64,000 bases of DNA, taken from the NCBI GenBank assembly GCA_015655075.1, contig JAATFT010000035.1:1-64000 (forward strand), given 5' to 3'. Of this stretch, positions 19,463-28,750 are shown in pieces. The DNA is from Clostridiales bacterium (GTDB taxonomy: Bacteria > Bacillota > Clostridia > Lachnospirales > Lachnospiraceae). The position numbers and the translations under genes were made by a program. Each line of letters opens with the position of its first letter. Position 1 is the stretch's first letter. The notes under the pieces were generated by a model. That model made no database searches. It was given only the letters and a program-made list of their open reading frames with translations, and had not been told where the DNA came from.

Positions 19463-20857
19463 TCAGCTCTTTTCTCTGGAAATTCTCAGATTTAAAACCT
19501 GTAAACGTCCGTTGCAAACAAACAGGCTCAAATCCTGGCCTGGCTTTTCGTACATCCTGGTATTCAGCGCGACACCGTTTACATAAAGAGTTGCAATCGT
19601 ATCATCCACAATAAGCTGTATGTGATAATTTTCCTCCGGCTTAAGAAGAATAGGCCTTTCCAGGCCGATATTCATTATCGAAGGCCATTCCATATTGGGC
19701 TTTTTCTCAAATACATACTTATTCTCCAAAACATAAAATGAAAACTGGTAAAATTTACCTTCCTCTTCATTACCCATAAAACTGAGACCAAAAGTCCTTG
19801 TTCCCTCAGAAAATTTAAAATCACCTTCAAGTGAGAAAAAATCCGTACTGTCTCTGCAGCAGATTTGTCTTGTAATTCCGTCCGTTCTCTCGATCACCGT
19901 CTGCCCAAGGTATTTTCCTTCACCGAAGGCATTCCAGACCGTATCAGGAACTTTCACACCCAGGGTTCCATCCTTTCTTTGGAAAATTTCATGAGCCACA
20001 AAGGTTCCTCCCCAGATGAAATTACTGTGATCATCTTCCTCTGCCCTTGTCGGCACCCATCCGAACAGTATTCTTTGTCCGTTCATGCAAAAAGTCCTTC
20101 CCGCATAATATGCGCGGCCGTCAAAGGCATCATCAAAGGGTGCCGTCCAGGGTCCATACAGAGTTTTACCCATACGGTAAACCATTTTGCATTTGTCGCT
20201 GTATTCTGTCGTTATCAGATACCACCAGTCTCCAATCTGAAATAAATCTGGCATTTCATGCATGGTATAAAGATCCGGAGCCCAGAAATCACCTTTAAAT
20301 ACCCAGTCTCCAAAATTTTCCGAAGTAAAATAGACCGTCCTTCCGGTTAATCTGTTTTTATTTCCTGTTAATCGCGCTCCTAAAATAAGGACATATACCT
20401 TATTGTCTTCATCATATACAACAAATGGGTCTCTCCAATCGGTTTCATCATATCCCTTCTGGGGGAATAATTTTAGCGCTTCGCCTCTCTTTTCCCAATG
20501 GATCAGATCTTTACTGACTGCTTCCATCAGAACCTGAGAGGGTTTTCCATATTGGGGATATTCACGGTTATAACCTGTATAAAATGCGTGATACATTCCC
20601 TGAACCTCACAGATACTGCCGGCGAATATAAACTGGTCCTGTGCATCCGGAGCGCCGACAGGAATAACCGTATCCATATCCTTATAGCTTACAAAGTCCT
20701 TTGTAACTGCCAAATCCCATCCAAACGGTTCACAATCCGGTAACGGTTCGGGATTTCTCGTATCCCTCTGATGGAAAAGATAAAACTCACCGTCTTTACC
20801 ATAAGGCATACAATCTCCAAACCAGAAGCCTTCCGGCTGATAATATAACTGATTCAT
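19463..20857 (-). CDS. Divergent GH32-like glycosidase
   Basis: This is a five-bladed-propeller glycosidase of clan GH-J with a changed nucleophile motif. Asp15 sits in WFGDCMPYG where GH32 enzymes have WINDPNG. The stabiliser is Asp143 in DWRDPFVV and the acid/base Glu201 in MHEMPDLF. LAVTKDFVSYKDM and AVSKDLIHWEKRG are further clan motifs. The C-terminal sandwich (from about 330) ends with TIATLYVNGVALNTRMYE. It has 464 residues and no signal peptide. It follows the radical activase gene by 29 bases with a good AAAGGAG. The family is likely GH32; hydrolysis, transfer or anhydride formation cannot be distinguished. Confidence 0.78.
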   Translation of the reverse strand: MNQLYYQPEGFWFGDCMPYGKDGEFYLFHQRDTRNPEPLPDCEPFGWDLAVTKDFVSYKDMDTVIPVGAPDAQDQFIFAGSICEVQGMYHAFYTGYNREYPQYGKPSQVLMEAVSKDLIHWEKRGEALKLFPQKGYDETDWRDPFVVYDEDNKVYVLILGARLTGNKNRLTGRTVYFTSENFGDWVFKGDFWAPDLYTMHEMPDLFQIGDWWYLITTEYSDKCKMVYRMGKTLYGPWTAPFDDAFDGRAYYAGRTFCMNGQRILFGWVPTRAEEDDHSNFIWGGTFVAHEIFQRKDGTLGVKVPDTVWNAFGEGKYLGQTVIERTDGITRQICCRDSTDFFSLEGDFKFSEGTRTFGLSFMGNEEEGKFYQFSFYVLENKYVFEKKPNMEWPSIMNIGLERPILLKPEENYHIQLIVDDTIATLYVNGVALNTRMYEKPGQDLSLFVCNGRLQVLNLRISREKS

Positions 20858-20886
20858 TGTAATCTCCTTTCCCTTCCCTCAAATAT

Positions 20887-21780
20887 TCAACTGACAGCTG
20901 TTACTTCACAGCCCGTTTCCATAAAGAGCTCTTTGTACCGTAGCATCTTTTCCCAGGAAGGTGTTATAAAATCTTTAAATTCATATCCCAAATTTTCATA
21001 CTTTGTCTTGCCAAGCCTGTGATAGGATAATAGTTCTATTTTTTTCACATGCCTGCGGTTTTTAAGAAAATCCGCAAGATAAGGCAACTGGTCTGCATTC
21101 ATATCCTCCACGACCGGGATCCGCACAAATATATCCGCCTCCATTTCCAGCTTGTCAAAATTATCAAGGATTATCCTGTTAGATGCTCCCGTGCATCGGA
21201 TATGTACCTCTTCTTCCCATGCTTTTAAATCATAAAGGAATAAATCCGTGTAAGGAATTATTCTTTCAAAAGCCCTCCACGAAACCAGACCGGCCGTATC
21301 TACCGCTGTATGGATTCCTTCGGAATGTAATTCACGAAGTAATTCTTCTGCCGCATCCGGCTGAAGCAGGGGCTCTCCGCCTGATAAGGTAACTCCGCCT
21401 CCGGAGATCTCATACATTTTTCTATCCTTAAGAACTTCCGTTAAAATCTCAGATATGGGGACCATTTTCCCTACCTTCTCCAAAGCTTTGAAGTAACACC
21501 TGCCTACACAGGAAAAATCATATCTGCATTTCTCCCTGTCAAGCTTAAAGTGACCATCCCGCAGAGAACAGGCCTTGGCTTTGCAGGTATCAACACATTT
21601 GCCACAGCCGGTACATAGCTGTTGCTCTACCTTTAGCTCAAAAGCGCGGGAAATTGATTCCGGATTATGGCACCATTTGCAATTTAGGCTACAGCCTTTA
21701 AAAAATACAGTAGTTCTTACTCCCGGCCCGTCATGCATGGATATTCGCTGAATATTAAAAATAATTGGTTTCATCTTCAT
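20887..21780 (-). CDS. Glycyl radical enzyme activating enzyme (radical SAM)
   Basis: This radical SAM enzyme installs the glycyl radical on its partner, encoded just upstream. The SAM cluster motif CxxxCxxC is CSLNCKWC (near residue 30), preceded by HDGPGVRTTVFFKG. An inserted ferredoxin domain follows, with CTGCGKCVDTCKAKAC and the unusual second set CRYDFSCVGRC. The SAM-binding GGEPLLQ is near residue 160. The 297 residues and two extra clusters are typical of activases for non-PFL glycyl radical enzymes. Its start overlaps the stop of the radical enzyme gene (ATGA), giving tight coupling. The function is certain by pairing. Confidence 0.94.
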   Translation of the reverse strand: MKMKPIIFNIQRISMHDGPGVRTTVFFKGCSLNCKWCHNPESISRAFELKVEQQLCTGCGKCVDTCKAKACSLRDGHFKLDREKCRYDFSCVGRCYFKALEKVGKMVPISEILTEVLKDRKMYEISGGGVTLSGGEPLLQPDAAEELLRELHSEGIHTAVDTAGLVSWRAFERIIPYTDLFLYDLKAWEEEVHIRCTGASNRIILDNFDKLEMEADIFVRIPVVEDMNADQLPYLADFLKNRRHVKKIELLSYHRLGKTKYENLGYEFKDFITPSWEKMLRYKELFMETGCEVTAVS

Positions 21781-24023
21781 CTCGCATACCGAAGTGCCCT
21801 GTTTATCACTTCATTCTGCATCTCCTTATCCAGAGTAACAAATTTCGCTGAATATCCGCATACTCTGACCACCAGATTCTGATGCCTTTCGGGATGTATC
21901 TGTGCGTCCTTTAAGCTTTCACTGTCTACAACATCAAAATCAAAGGTATTTCCGCCGTTTGCAATAAAGTATTTAATGATATCTGCAAAAATGCGGCTAT
22001 TCCTATCTGCCAGCGATAGAGGCATCTCAAAATACATCACCGCTGATTGTGGAAACTTGCTCAAGTCCATCAGCTCCATTGAATGTATCAGCTCCATGAC
22101 ATTTGTTTCTACAAACTCGGAAGGATTCATCCCTCTTGATAAGGTCATTCCGGCCTTCCTGCCGTCCGGAGTTGCACCCGTACCTGCCTTCAGCCATTCA
22201 TATCCATAGAAGGACCATAAGGAAGCTTCGAATAAACCTCCCCGGGTATTTCGCATATAAGAAGTGACATCAGCCATGTCACTGCATATTCCTGCCGCAA
22301 ATTCATTCATTTCCTGATTGTCACTGCCGTACTTGTCTATCTTGTTTTTCAGGTAATTACAGTATAATTCCCCGTCTTCACACGAAAAGTCCGTTTCCAG
22401 AAGTTCCTTCATCTTATCCCAGGTGATGAACTTTTCCTCGAACACAGCTTTTTTTATCGCATACATTGAATCAATAAAAGTTCCGATTCCACTTAAAGCA
22501 TATCCACTGTCATTGTAAACCGCACCGCCCTGAGATACATCTAATCCTCTTTCAATACACCCGTCTATTGTAGACGAAAAAAACGGACACGGATTAAAAG
22601 TCTTCCATCTCAATTCAAAACGGTTAAAATGCCAGGTTATTGCATTCACAATCAAAGACAGGTTATGAAATACACGCTTATAAAAGCTGTCAAAATCCGG
22701 ACAATGTTCCAGTGAAACAGGTACGATATTTTCCTGTTCAAAAAAGCACTCTTTTTCAGGAAATATCATCATCAGCAGGTATTTGGAAGGGTTAAGGTAG
22801 CAGTAGGCCCTGGAGTTTACTTCTGTATTTGCCAGCACAGGTTCCTGACAGCCGCCGGAAACATATAACCTGCAGTCCTCCGTTTTTTTGCCCATTTTCT
22901 CCTGTGCGGCGATAATGACTTCATCATTGAAGACAGATAGTACATTCGTTCCCGATGCAGCCAGCTCTGAGATTAAATCATAATATTCCTGCGGTGCCTG
23001 TCTTGAAAAGCGCGCCTGCAGCTTAGGGTTTACAAATCGATATTTAATGTAGCAATTTATGATTGCTTTTGTAATCTCGTTAAAAACCACTCTGCCCCGA
23101 GCGTCACAGCCGCCGATATTAATTGTAGTATTGGTTCCATAAGGAGTATTGCTTAAATCCCATCTTGCATCCGTCAATGACACAAACCAGCAGATTAGAT
23201 CATCCGCCTCTTCCTTTGTAATTATCCCGTTTTTGATATCCCTGTCATAATATTCTTCCAGAATTCTGTCTACATGGCCAACAACAGCAAAACCCATTGC
23301 TTCTAGATTATTTCCAAGCTGATGGACATACCATATTGTATTTAAAGCTTCATAAAAAGTCTGAGGCGGATTGGCAGGGCATCTCTTTGCCGAATCCCTG
23401 ATTCTTTCCAACCGTTTTCTTATCACCGGATATTTTTCGGTTTCCAGCATCAATTCAGCCTTTTGAGAAAAGCGTTCTGTCAATTTTATTAACTCTTTCT
23501 GTGTTTCAATAATACTGGAAAGAAAAATTTTCTTTTCAGTATCATCCGTATGCATCAGTGCGTTTTCTGCTTTTGACATAATCCCATAAAAACCGTATTT
23601 AATAATATTTTCAGCGCCAAGAGCATGATGAGCTGAATCCACATACATAGTTGAATCAATGATATCCTGGTCCATATACGGATTAACCCATTTTTGGAAC
23701 TCCTGCAAAAATCCGGTCCTGTCACTTCTCATCAGCCAGCTGTCAAGTCCAGGCAAAGGTGGGAATGCCGATCCAACCGAGTTTCTTGGACGCCCCATTG
23801 CCACTTCAAAATAGAAGGGACAATGTCTAAATAATTTAACTTCACATTTTTCAGCTATCAAATGATAGACCCAAGTCTTTTTTATAAATGGAGATGCATC
23901 CGGCTGCATCTCATTCATGTGGTTTAATTCTGCTTCCTGGCTTGAAACATCAACCGGATAGGTTGAATAGAATACATCTGTTTCTTTCAGGAAATCATCT
24001 AATTCCGCTGTAAATTGTGACAT
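21777..24023 (-). CDS. Glycyl radical enzyme of the dehydratase/lyase type, substrate unknown
   Basis: This is a PFL-superfamily enzyme of 748 residues. The radical glycine is Gly723 in RVCGYSAKFVTL near the C-terminus. The thiyl cysteine is Cys392 in SGGCQEPVL, with the C-x-E arrangement of eliminating enzymes (glycerol, propanediol, hydroxyproline and choline types) and not the CC pair of pyruvate formate-lyase. It is therefore a dehydratase, a C-O/C-N/C-S lyase or similar. It is encoded between an alcohol dehydrogenase and its own activase inside a fructan-type glycosidase locus. That suggests a sugar-derived polyol or anhydro-sugar substrate, but this is inference. Active enzyme would be destroyed by oxygen, which implies an anaerobe. 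Confidence 0.92.
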   Translation of the reverse strand: MSQFTAELDDFLKETDVFYSTYPVDVSSQEAELNHMNEMQPDASPFIKKTWVYHLIAEKCEVKLFRHCPFYFEVAMGRPRNSVGSAFPPLPGLDSWLMRSDRTGFLQEFQKWVNPYMDQDIIDSTMYVDSAHHALGAENIIKYGFYGIMSKAENALMHTDDTEKKIFLSSIIETQKELIKLTERFSQKAELMLETEKYPVIRKRLERIRDSAKRCPANPPQTFYEALNTIWYVHQLGNNLEAMGFAVVGHVDRILEEYYDRDIKNGIITKEEADDLICWFVSLTDARWDLSNTPYGTNTTINIGGCDARGRVVFNEITKAIINCYIKYRFVNPKLQARFSRQAPQEYYDLISELAASGTNVLSVFNDEVIIAAQEKMGKKTEDCRLYVSGGCQEPVLANTEVNSRAYCYLNPSKYLLMMIFPEKECFFEQENIVPVSLEHCPDFDSFYKRVFHNLSLIVNAITWHFNRFELRWKTFNPCPFFSSTIDGCIERGLDVSQGGAVYNDSGYALSGIGTFIDSMYAIKKAVFEEKFITWDKMKELLETDFSCEDGELYCNYLKNKIDKYGSDNQEMNEFAAGICSDMADVTSYMRNTRGGLFEASLWSFYGYEWLKAGTGATPDGRKAGMTLSRGMNPSEFVETNVMELIHSMELMDLSKFPQSAVMYFEMPLSLADRNSRIFADIIKYFIANGGNTFDFDVVDSESLKDAQIHPERHQNLVVRVCGYSAKFVTLDKEMQNEVINRALRYAR

Positions 24024-24061
24024 TAACCATAACCTTCTTTCTTTTGTAAATACCTGAAACC

Positions 24062-25084
24062 TTAAAATGTAAGCGCAACTTTCATTCCCTCTCTCGATTT
24101 TACCAATTGAATTCCTTCCATAAATTTTTCAACAGGAAGTCTGTGTGATACAAAATCCTTAAGATCTATCTTTCCTTCCATTATAGAGCTTATAACCCGC
24201 TCATGTACGGTTCTTTCTCTTAGGGCAATCGGCCATTGTACGGAATGAATATTAAAATTGTACGGAGCTATATCCCAATCAATCGCATCTCCCGTATGCA
24301 TTCCTATGCCATATAACGCTATTTTCCCTGTTTCCTTTGTTATCTGAAGACCCTGATTAATGATTTTGGCGCTTCCTACGCAATCTATAAGCAAGTCCGC
24401 CCCTTCAGGCATGATATCTCTTACTGCGTCGATTATTTTTACATCCTTGGTATTTATGGCAGAATCCGCGCCCAGTTTTCTTGCCGTATCCAATCGTGAC
24501 TGATGATGTCCTCCCATAATTATTTTAGAAGCACCAAGCAATTTGGAGTTGATTACCATGGCCAGTCCCACCGGACCGCAGCCGACGATAACCACATTCA
24601 TTCCAGGCTGTATGCCGACTCTGTCCAAAGCACTGGAGATTTCCTTAAGCGTTATAATCATAGTTCCGTCAACCGGATCTATCTCATGCGGAATGACCTG
24701 TTGGGTGCACCGTCCTTCTTCCGCACTTACTCCGTCTTCGATTCTTGCCTGATAATCATCAACCAGTCCAAATTCAGCAAATCCGCCCCAAAGACTTCTA
24801 TATTGTTCCGTGTCGTTTAATGTAGTTCTTAATACCCGGTCTCCAACTTTATAATTCCGTACCTTGCTTCCAATCTGTATTACTTCACCAACTGATTCAT
24901 GTCCAAGAACCGCAGGGTAAGTTGAAAATCCCCGCAGCTTTCCATCAATCAGTTTTAAATCCGTTCCATTACACAATGCACAGGCAATCGTTTTTGTCAG
25001 GCATTGATATTCATCTATTTCAGGCATAGGAATTTCATATTGCAGATCTATTTTTCCACCGCCATAGACAACTAAACCTTTCAT
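24062..25084 (-). CDS. Zinc-type medium-chain alcohol/polyol dehydrogenase
   Basis: This is an NAD(P)-dependent MDR dehydrogenase that would oxidise a sugar alcohol or reduce a carbonyl. The catalytic zinc ligands are Cys in CALCNGTD and the His-Glu pair of VLGHESVGEV. The Rossmann loop is VVIVGCGPVGLAMV (near residue 165). The usual four-cysteine structural-zinc lobe is missing and is replaced by RTTLNDTEQYRSLWGG, a known variant in some sorbitol-dehydrogenase relatives. AGGAGA six bases before the ATG at 25084 favours this start over the ATG six bases upstream. It lies 38 bases before the radical enzyme gene, so the two probably act on neighbouring intermediates. Substrate unknown. Confidence 0.86.
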   Translation of the reverse strand: MKGLVVYGGGKIDLQYEIPMPEIDEYQCLTKTIACALCNGTDLKLIDGKLRGFSTYPAVLGHESVGEVIQIGSKVRNYKVGDRVLRTTLNDTEQYRSLWGGFAEFGLVDDYQARIEDGVSAEEGRCTQQVIPHEIDPVDGTMIITLKEISSALDRVGIQPGMNVVIVGCGPVGLAMVINSKLLGASKIIMGGHHQSRLDTARKLGADSAINTKDVKIIDAVRDIMPEGADLLIDCVGSAKIINQGLQITKETGKIALYGIGMHTGDAIDWDIAPYNFNIHSVQWPIALRERTVHERVISSIMEGKIDLKDFVSHRLPVEKFMEGIQLVKSREGMKVALTF

Positions 25085-25102
25085 AAGCATTCTCCTCTCT
25101 TG

Positions 25103-25957
25103 TCATCCTTTTACTGCACCTGCTGTCATGCCCTCCACAATGTATTTCTGAAAGAAGCCGAAGAAAATAATCTGAGGTGTCATTATAATAATACTTCCCG
25201 CAATAATTCCGCCGTAATCAATGGTATACTGACTTTTAAATAAGGACAAGCCAAGGGAAATAGTAGCCTTGGCATGAGCAGAAATCAGGGTTACAGCCAA
25301 GGGAAATTCATTCCATACATAAATAACATTAAAAACAAATACCGTAATCAATACGGGTTTAATAATCGGGGCAATTACCTGAAAACATACCTTCCAGATA
25401 CTGCAGCCGTCAATGACCGCGGCTTCTTCCACTTCAGTGGGAAAACCTCTTAAAAATCCGGTCAGAAGCAGAGTATTAAAGGATATCGATGTTGCTATAT
25501 AAGGTAAAACCATTGACATAAAGTTTCCATTCAGGTGAAGCATTATCGTTATCCGGTAGATTGGAAATAGTAGTACATAAATAGGTACAGCCAATCCGAC
25601 CAGTAAAAACGAATATAAATTAGCCTGGAGCTTTGGATGTTTATAAGGGATTCTTGTCAAAGCCACTGAACTTAGGAAGGTTATCACCATCTCTATTACC
25701 ATGGTTACTGTCATAATAACAATGGTATTTTTAAACAATAAAAGAGGATTTAAGGTTTTAAAAGCATTAATATAGTTAGTCAGATTAAGTTTATCCGGGA
25801 AGCTCAAAGGATTTATTATAATGTCGGAATTATTCTTTGTGGATAACAACAGTACAAAAAGGAACGGAATCAACATAATAAAGGTAAATATGGTAATTCC
25901 AATGTAAGTTAATATCCTTGCTCTCTTTTTATGCTGCTTTTTCATCTTTTTATCCAT
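25103..25957 (-). CDS. CUT1 sugar ABC permease, MalG/UgpE-like
   Basis: This is an inner-membrane permease subunit with six predicted spans. The EAA loop, near residue 195, reads VEEAAVIDGCSIWKVCFQVI, and the ending YIVEGMTAGAVKG is the hallmark of MalG-type subunits. The start at 25957 is set by GGGAGG eight bases upstream; it comes one base after the stop of the partner permease. The protein then has 284 residues. It belongs to the binding protein-permease-permease-dehydrogenase-radical enzyme operon. No ATPase gene is present, so a shared MsmX-type ATPase encoded elsewhere is expected. Confidence 0.92.
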   Translation of the reverse strand: MDKKMKKQHKKRARILTYIGITIFTFIMLIPFLFVLLLSTKNNSDIIINPLSFPDKLNLTNYINAFKTLNPLLLFKNTIVIMTVTMVIEMVITFLSSVALTRIPYKHPKLQANLYSFLLVGLAVPIYVLLFPIYRITIMLHLNGNFMSMVLPYIATSISFNTLLLTGFLRGFPTEVEEAAVIDGCSIWKVCFQVIAPIIKPVLITVFVFNVIYVWNEFPLAVTLISAHAKATISLGLSLFKSQYTIDYGGIIAGSIIIMTPQIIFFGFFQKYIVEGMTAGAVKG

Positions 25958-25958
25958 A

Positions 25959-26849
25959 TTATTTGAGCCCTCCCGCTTCATCGTTTTTCCTGCGCAGTAT
26001 AAACAAATAGATTAAAGTGAAGGACATTGTGACGATACAGCTAAACACCGCAATCGACATACCATATCCATACCTGCTTGAAATAAATGTCGTATTATAC
26101 ATGTAGGTGGTCATAACTTCAGACATATGATTCGGGCTTCCGTTCGTAAGCTGATATACTAGTTCGAATATTTTGAAACAGCCGGTTATAATCAGGATAA
26201 TATTGATTGCAAATGTTTCTTTCAGCATGGGAACCGTGATATATCTGAAGGTCTGCCAGCCGTTCGCACCGTCTATCTGGCAGGACTCAAACAATTCATT
26301 TGGTATTGTTTTCAGACCAGCCAGGAAAATCGTTGCAATATATCCAACGTTCTGCCAGCTATAAATAACGCCAACACAATACGGCGTCAGTACAAGTCCT
26401 CCTATCCATGTCTGTTTCCAGGCAACTCTTCCCATTAAGTCCAGGGCGCTGTTAATTAAGCCCATCTCCGGGTCAAAAATATAGCCCCAAATCAAGCCCA
26501 CTACAATTGGAGCAATTATATTCGGAAGGAAATTTAATGCTTTATATACATTCGAACCCTTAAAGCTTCTATTTAATACAAGTGCCAATATCAAAGAAGC
26601 CGGCAGGAGCACCAATATGCTCATCAGTAATACAATTGCCGTATTTTTCACAGAAACTAAAAAATAACGGTCACCAAACATCTTAATATAATTTTTTATG
26701 CCAATAAATTCAGGTGTCACAATCCCTTTAAAATTCGTCAGGCTATAATATACAGCTACAAAAAGAGGAATAACAATATATAAACAGTAAATAAGAATTG
26801 TCGGTCCCAGCATAGCTATAAAGTTACGTTTTCTGTTAAACCAATGCAT
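25959..26849 (-). CDS. CUT1 sugar ABC permease, MalF/UgpA-like
   Basis: This is the second permease subunit of the importer. It starts FIAMLGPTILIYCLYIVIPL, has six hydrophobic segments, and carries the EAA loop PNELFESCQIDGANGWQTFR near residue 195. The 296 residues are normal. GGAGG upstream sets the start. Together with the binding lipoprotein encoded before it, it forms the uptake system for the oligosaccharide handled by the downstream GH32-like and six-hairpin proteins. Confidence 0.92.
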   Translation of the reverse strand: MHWFNRKRNFIAMLGPTILIYCLYIVIPLFVAVYYSLTNFKGIVTPEFIGIKNYIKMFGDRYFLVSVKNTAIVLLMSILVLLPASLILALVLNRSFKGSNVYKALNFLPNIIAPIVVGLIWGYIFDPEMGLINSALDLMGRVAWKQTWIGGLVLTPYCVGVIYSWQNVGYIATIFLAGLKTIPNELFESCQIDGANGWQTFRYITVPMLKETFAINIILIITGCFKIFELVYQLTNGSPNHMSEVMTTYMYNTTFISSRYGYGMSIAVFSCIVTMSFTLIYLFILRRKNDEAGGLK

Positions 26850-26959
26850 ACCATTCCTCCAAAGCTACAACACATTTTGGTAACAATGCACCGTTATACA
26901 TAAAACGATGCATTGTTAAGTATTGTTCAATTAATTAAACTAATTATTCATATGACAGA

Positions 26960-28327
26960 TTATTTACCAAGATCATCGTCAACTGCCGCCTGTACTGTAT
27001 TCATTGCTTCATCCGATGTACATACGCCGTTTATTACACCGTAAATCGAATCATATAGCGCATTGCCGAAAGCTTCCGTACTTACATTATCAGCCTGTGT
27101 CTTAATACCCTTATAGCCAAGATTGATCTGATCTATTACCGAAGCAAATGCAGGATGCTCGGATACAAACGAATCATCAATTGTTCCGCTATAGTTAGTC
27201 GGAGGTGTAACCAGATTATCTATCATGATTTTAGCTCCGTCATCGCTGTAATAGAATTTGAAAAAGTCAAGAATTACAGCAAGTTTGGCAGGATCTTCAG
27301 CGGCTTTTGCTGAAATCGCAAGCGGCGCATGCGCATAATTGGAACAAATCTGCTGATTTCCTACACCATTATCAAATGATACACCCCATGTAAACCCAAT
27401 GGCATTAGGATTTGAAAAATTTTCTTCAAGGTATTTTGATTCCCAGGAGCCTGAATCAAACATGGCAGCTTTTCCGGAACAAAACATTTCTTTTGCATCA
27501 TAATAGGTTGATGTAGCTACATTACCCGGAAATGCTCCCAGATCTCTCAATTCGCCAAGAGAATCATAGAATTTACGGAAATCATCGTTATTAAAGCTTT
27601 CGTTTCCGGCAAGTATCCCGTCAATTTTATCAAAATAGCCAAAGTGACAGAGCTCAGCCATCAATGCCCATACAGAGTAAGCATCCTGTGCTCCCTGTGC
27701 TATTGTAATAATACCATTTTCTGAAAATACTTTAGTACAATTAACCAGGTCATCATAGGTAGACGGAACCTCAAGATTATATTGGTCAAATAAATCCTTA
27801 TTATACCAGAAACCGGTTACCAACGCCTGATACGGAAGACCGTAGATGCGGCCGTCGACATCCACTGCATTAACCATATTATCATTCATAATAGATGTCA
27901 GATTATTATCCGCTATAAAATCATCGAGACAATACAGTAATCCCTGGGAAGCCATATCTTTATCGGATGCTAACAGGTTAAAGAATACATCAGGTAAAGT
28001 ATCTGCCTGCGCATTCATTTTCATTTTGTTATAATGTTCTGTCGTCTCTTCACCTGTAAGGTTAATAGTCACATTAGGATGAGCTTCCATATACGCCTGA
28101 CAGATCGCATAAATAGCAGGCTCCTGTTCCTCGACATTAGCTACATGCATGGAAAGATCAAATTCCACCGGTGCATCGGAATCAGTCGTTTTCTCAGTAG
28201 TTGCCGTTCCACCGGTGGTCTCTTCTGATGTGCCATTTTTTGAGGTGTCCGAACTGCTGCCGCAGCCTGTAAGCATTGTAACCGTCATAACCAAACACAA
28301 TATTACAGATAATACTTTCTTTTTCAT
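26960..28327 (-). CDS. Sugar-binding lipoprotein of the fructan-type locus
   Basis: This is an extracellular solute-binding protein of family 1 (MalE/UgpB type). The signal peptide ends in the lipobox LTGC (Cys22), followed by a Ser/Thr/Gly-rich linker. The mature domain shows KMKMNAQADTLPDVFFN and FCSGKAAMFDSGSWESKY, both usual in this family. The 455 residues are typical. It is the first gene of the importer-radical enzyme operon and has its own promoter with a LacI-type operator (28414-28442). The likely ligand is a fructose-containing oligosaccharide, judged only from neighbouring enzymes. Confidence 0.92.
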   Translation of the reverse strand: MKKKVLSVILCLVMTVTMLTGCGSSSDTSKNGTSEETTGGTATTEKTTDSDAPVEFDLSMHVANVEEQEPAIYAICQAYMEAHPNVTINLTGEETTEHYNKMKMNAQADTLPDVFFNLLASDKDMASQGLLYCLDDFIADNNLTSIMNDNMVNAVDVDGRIYGLPYQALVTGFWYNKDLFDQYNLEVPSTYDDLVNCTKVFSENGIITIAQGAQDAYSVWALMAELCHFGYFDKIDGILAGNESFNNDDFRKFYDSLGELRDLGAFPGNVATSTYYDAKEMFCSGKAAMFDSGSWESKYLEENFSNPNAIGFTWGVSFDNGVGNQQICSNYAHAPLAISAKAAEDPAKLAVILDFFKFYYSDDGAKIMIDNLVTPPTNYSGTIDDSFVSEHPAFASVIDQINLGYKGIKTQADNVSTEAFGNALYDSIYGVINGVCTSDEAMNTVQAAVDDDLGK

Positions 28328-28413
28328 AGTACCTTCTCCTTTTTGTATGTAATATTTGCCGGACCAGTATAATCATGACTCTTTTAATGATTATTCCTTA
28401 TCCTTATGTATCT

Positions 28414-28442
28414 ATTATATAATGGAAACGGTTGACATGCAA
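28414..28442 (-). promoter_or_regulatory. Promoter with LacI-type operator in the spacer
   Basis: On the minus strand TTGCAT and TATAAT are separated by 17 bases. The spacer contains GTCAACCGTTTCCA (28423-28436), a CG-centred imperfect palindrome of the LacI/CcpA operator type. A repressor bound there would block polymerase directly. It drives the binding-protein operon. Confidence 0.65.
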
Positions 28443-28595
28443 TATTTTTTTATATAATTTGTATATTTTATGTATTCTGTATATTTTCTCCCTTATATTT
28501 CTGCCTAATAAATAGCATTTATTGTGCATTTTGCTAATGCCATTAAACCGATTTAAACATGTTCTCTTTTTTAAATCTAAATACAATATATAATT

Positions 28596-28609
28596 TGGAA
28601 TCGTTTTCA
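28596..28609. promoter_or_regulatory. Second LacI-type operator candidate
   Basis: TGGAATCGTTTTCA is again CG-centred and shares the TGGAA half site with the operator at 28423. It lies between the divergent operon and the lacI-type gene, so it could serve autoregulation or looping. The remaining 28328-28750 spacer shows no gene. Confidence 0.5.
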
Positions 28610-28750
28610 TAAAATTTTGCCATTATATATATACCAATACATTATACTTGTCTTTTTACTATATTGAATTTATAATATGACTTAAACGAGGAATAAATTA
28701 TTAAGGATCTGCAAGGAAATATTTAGACCTAAAAAGAGAGTATAGGACAT

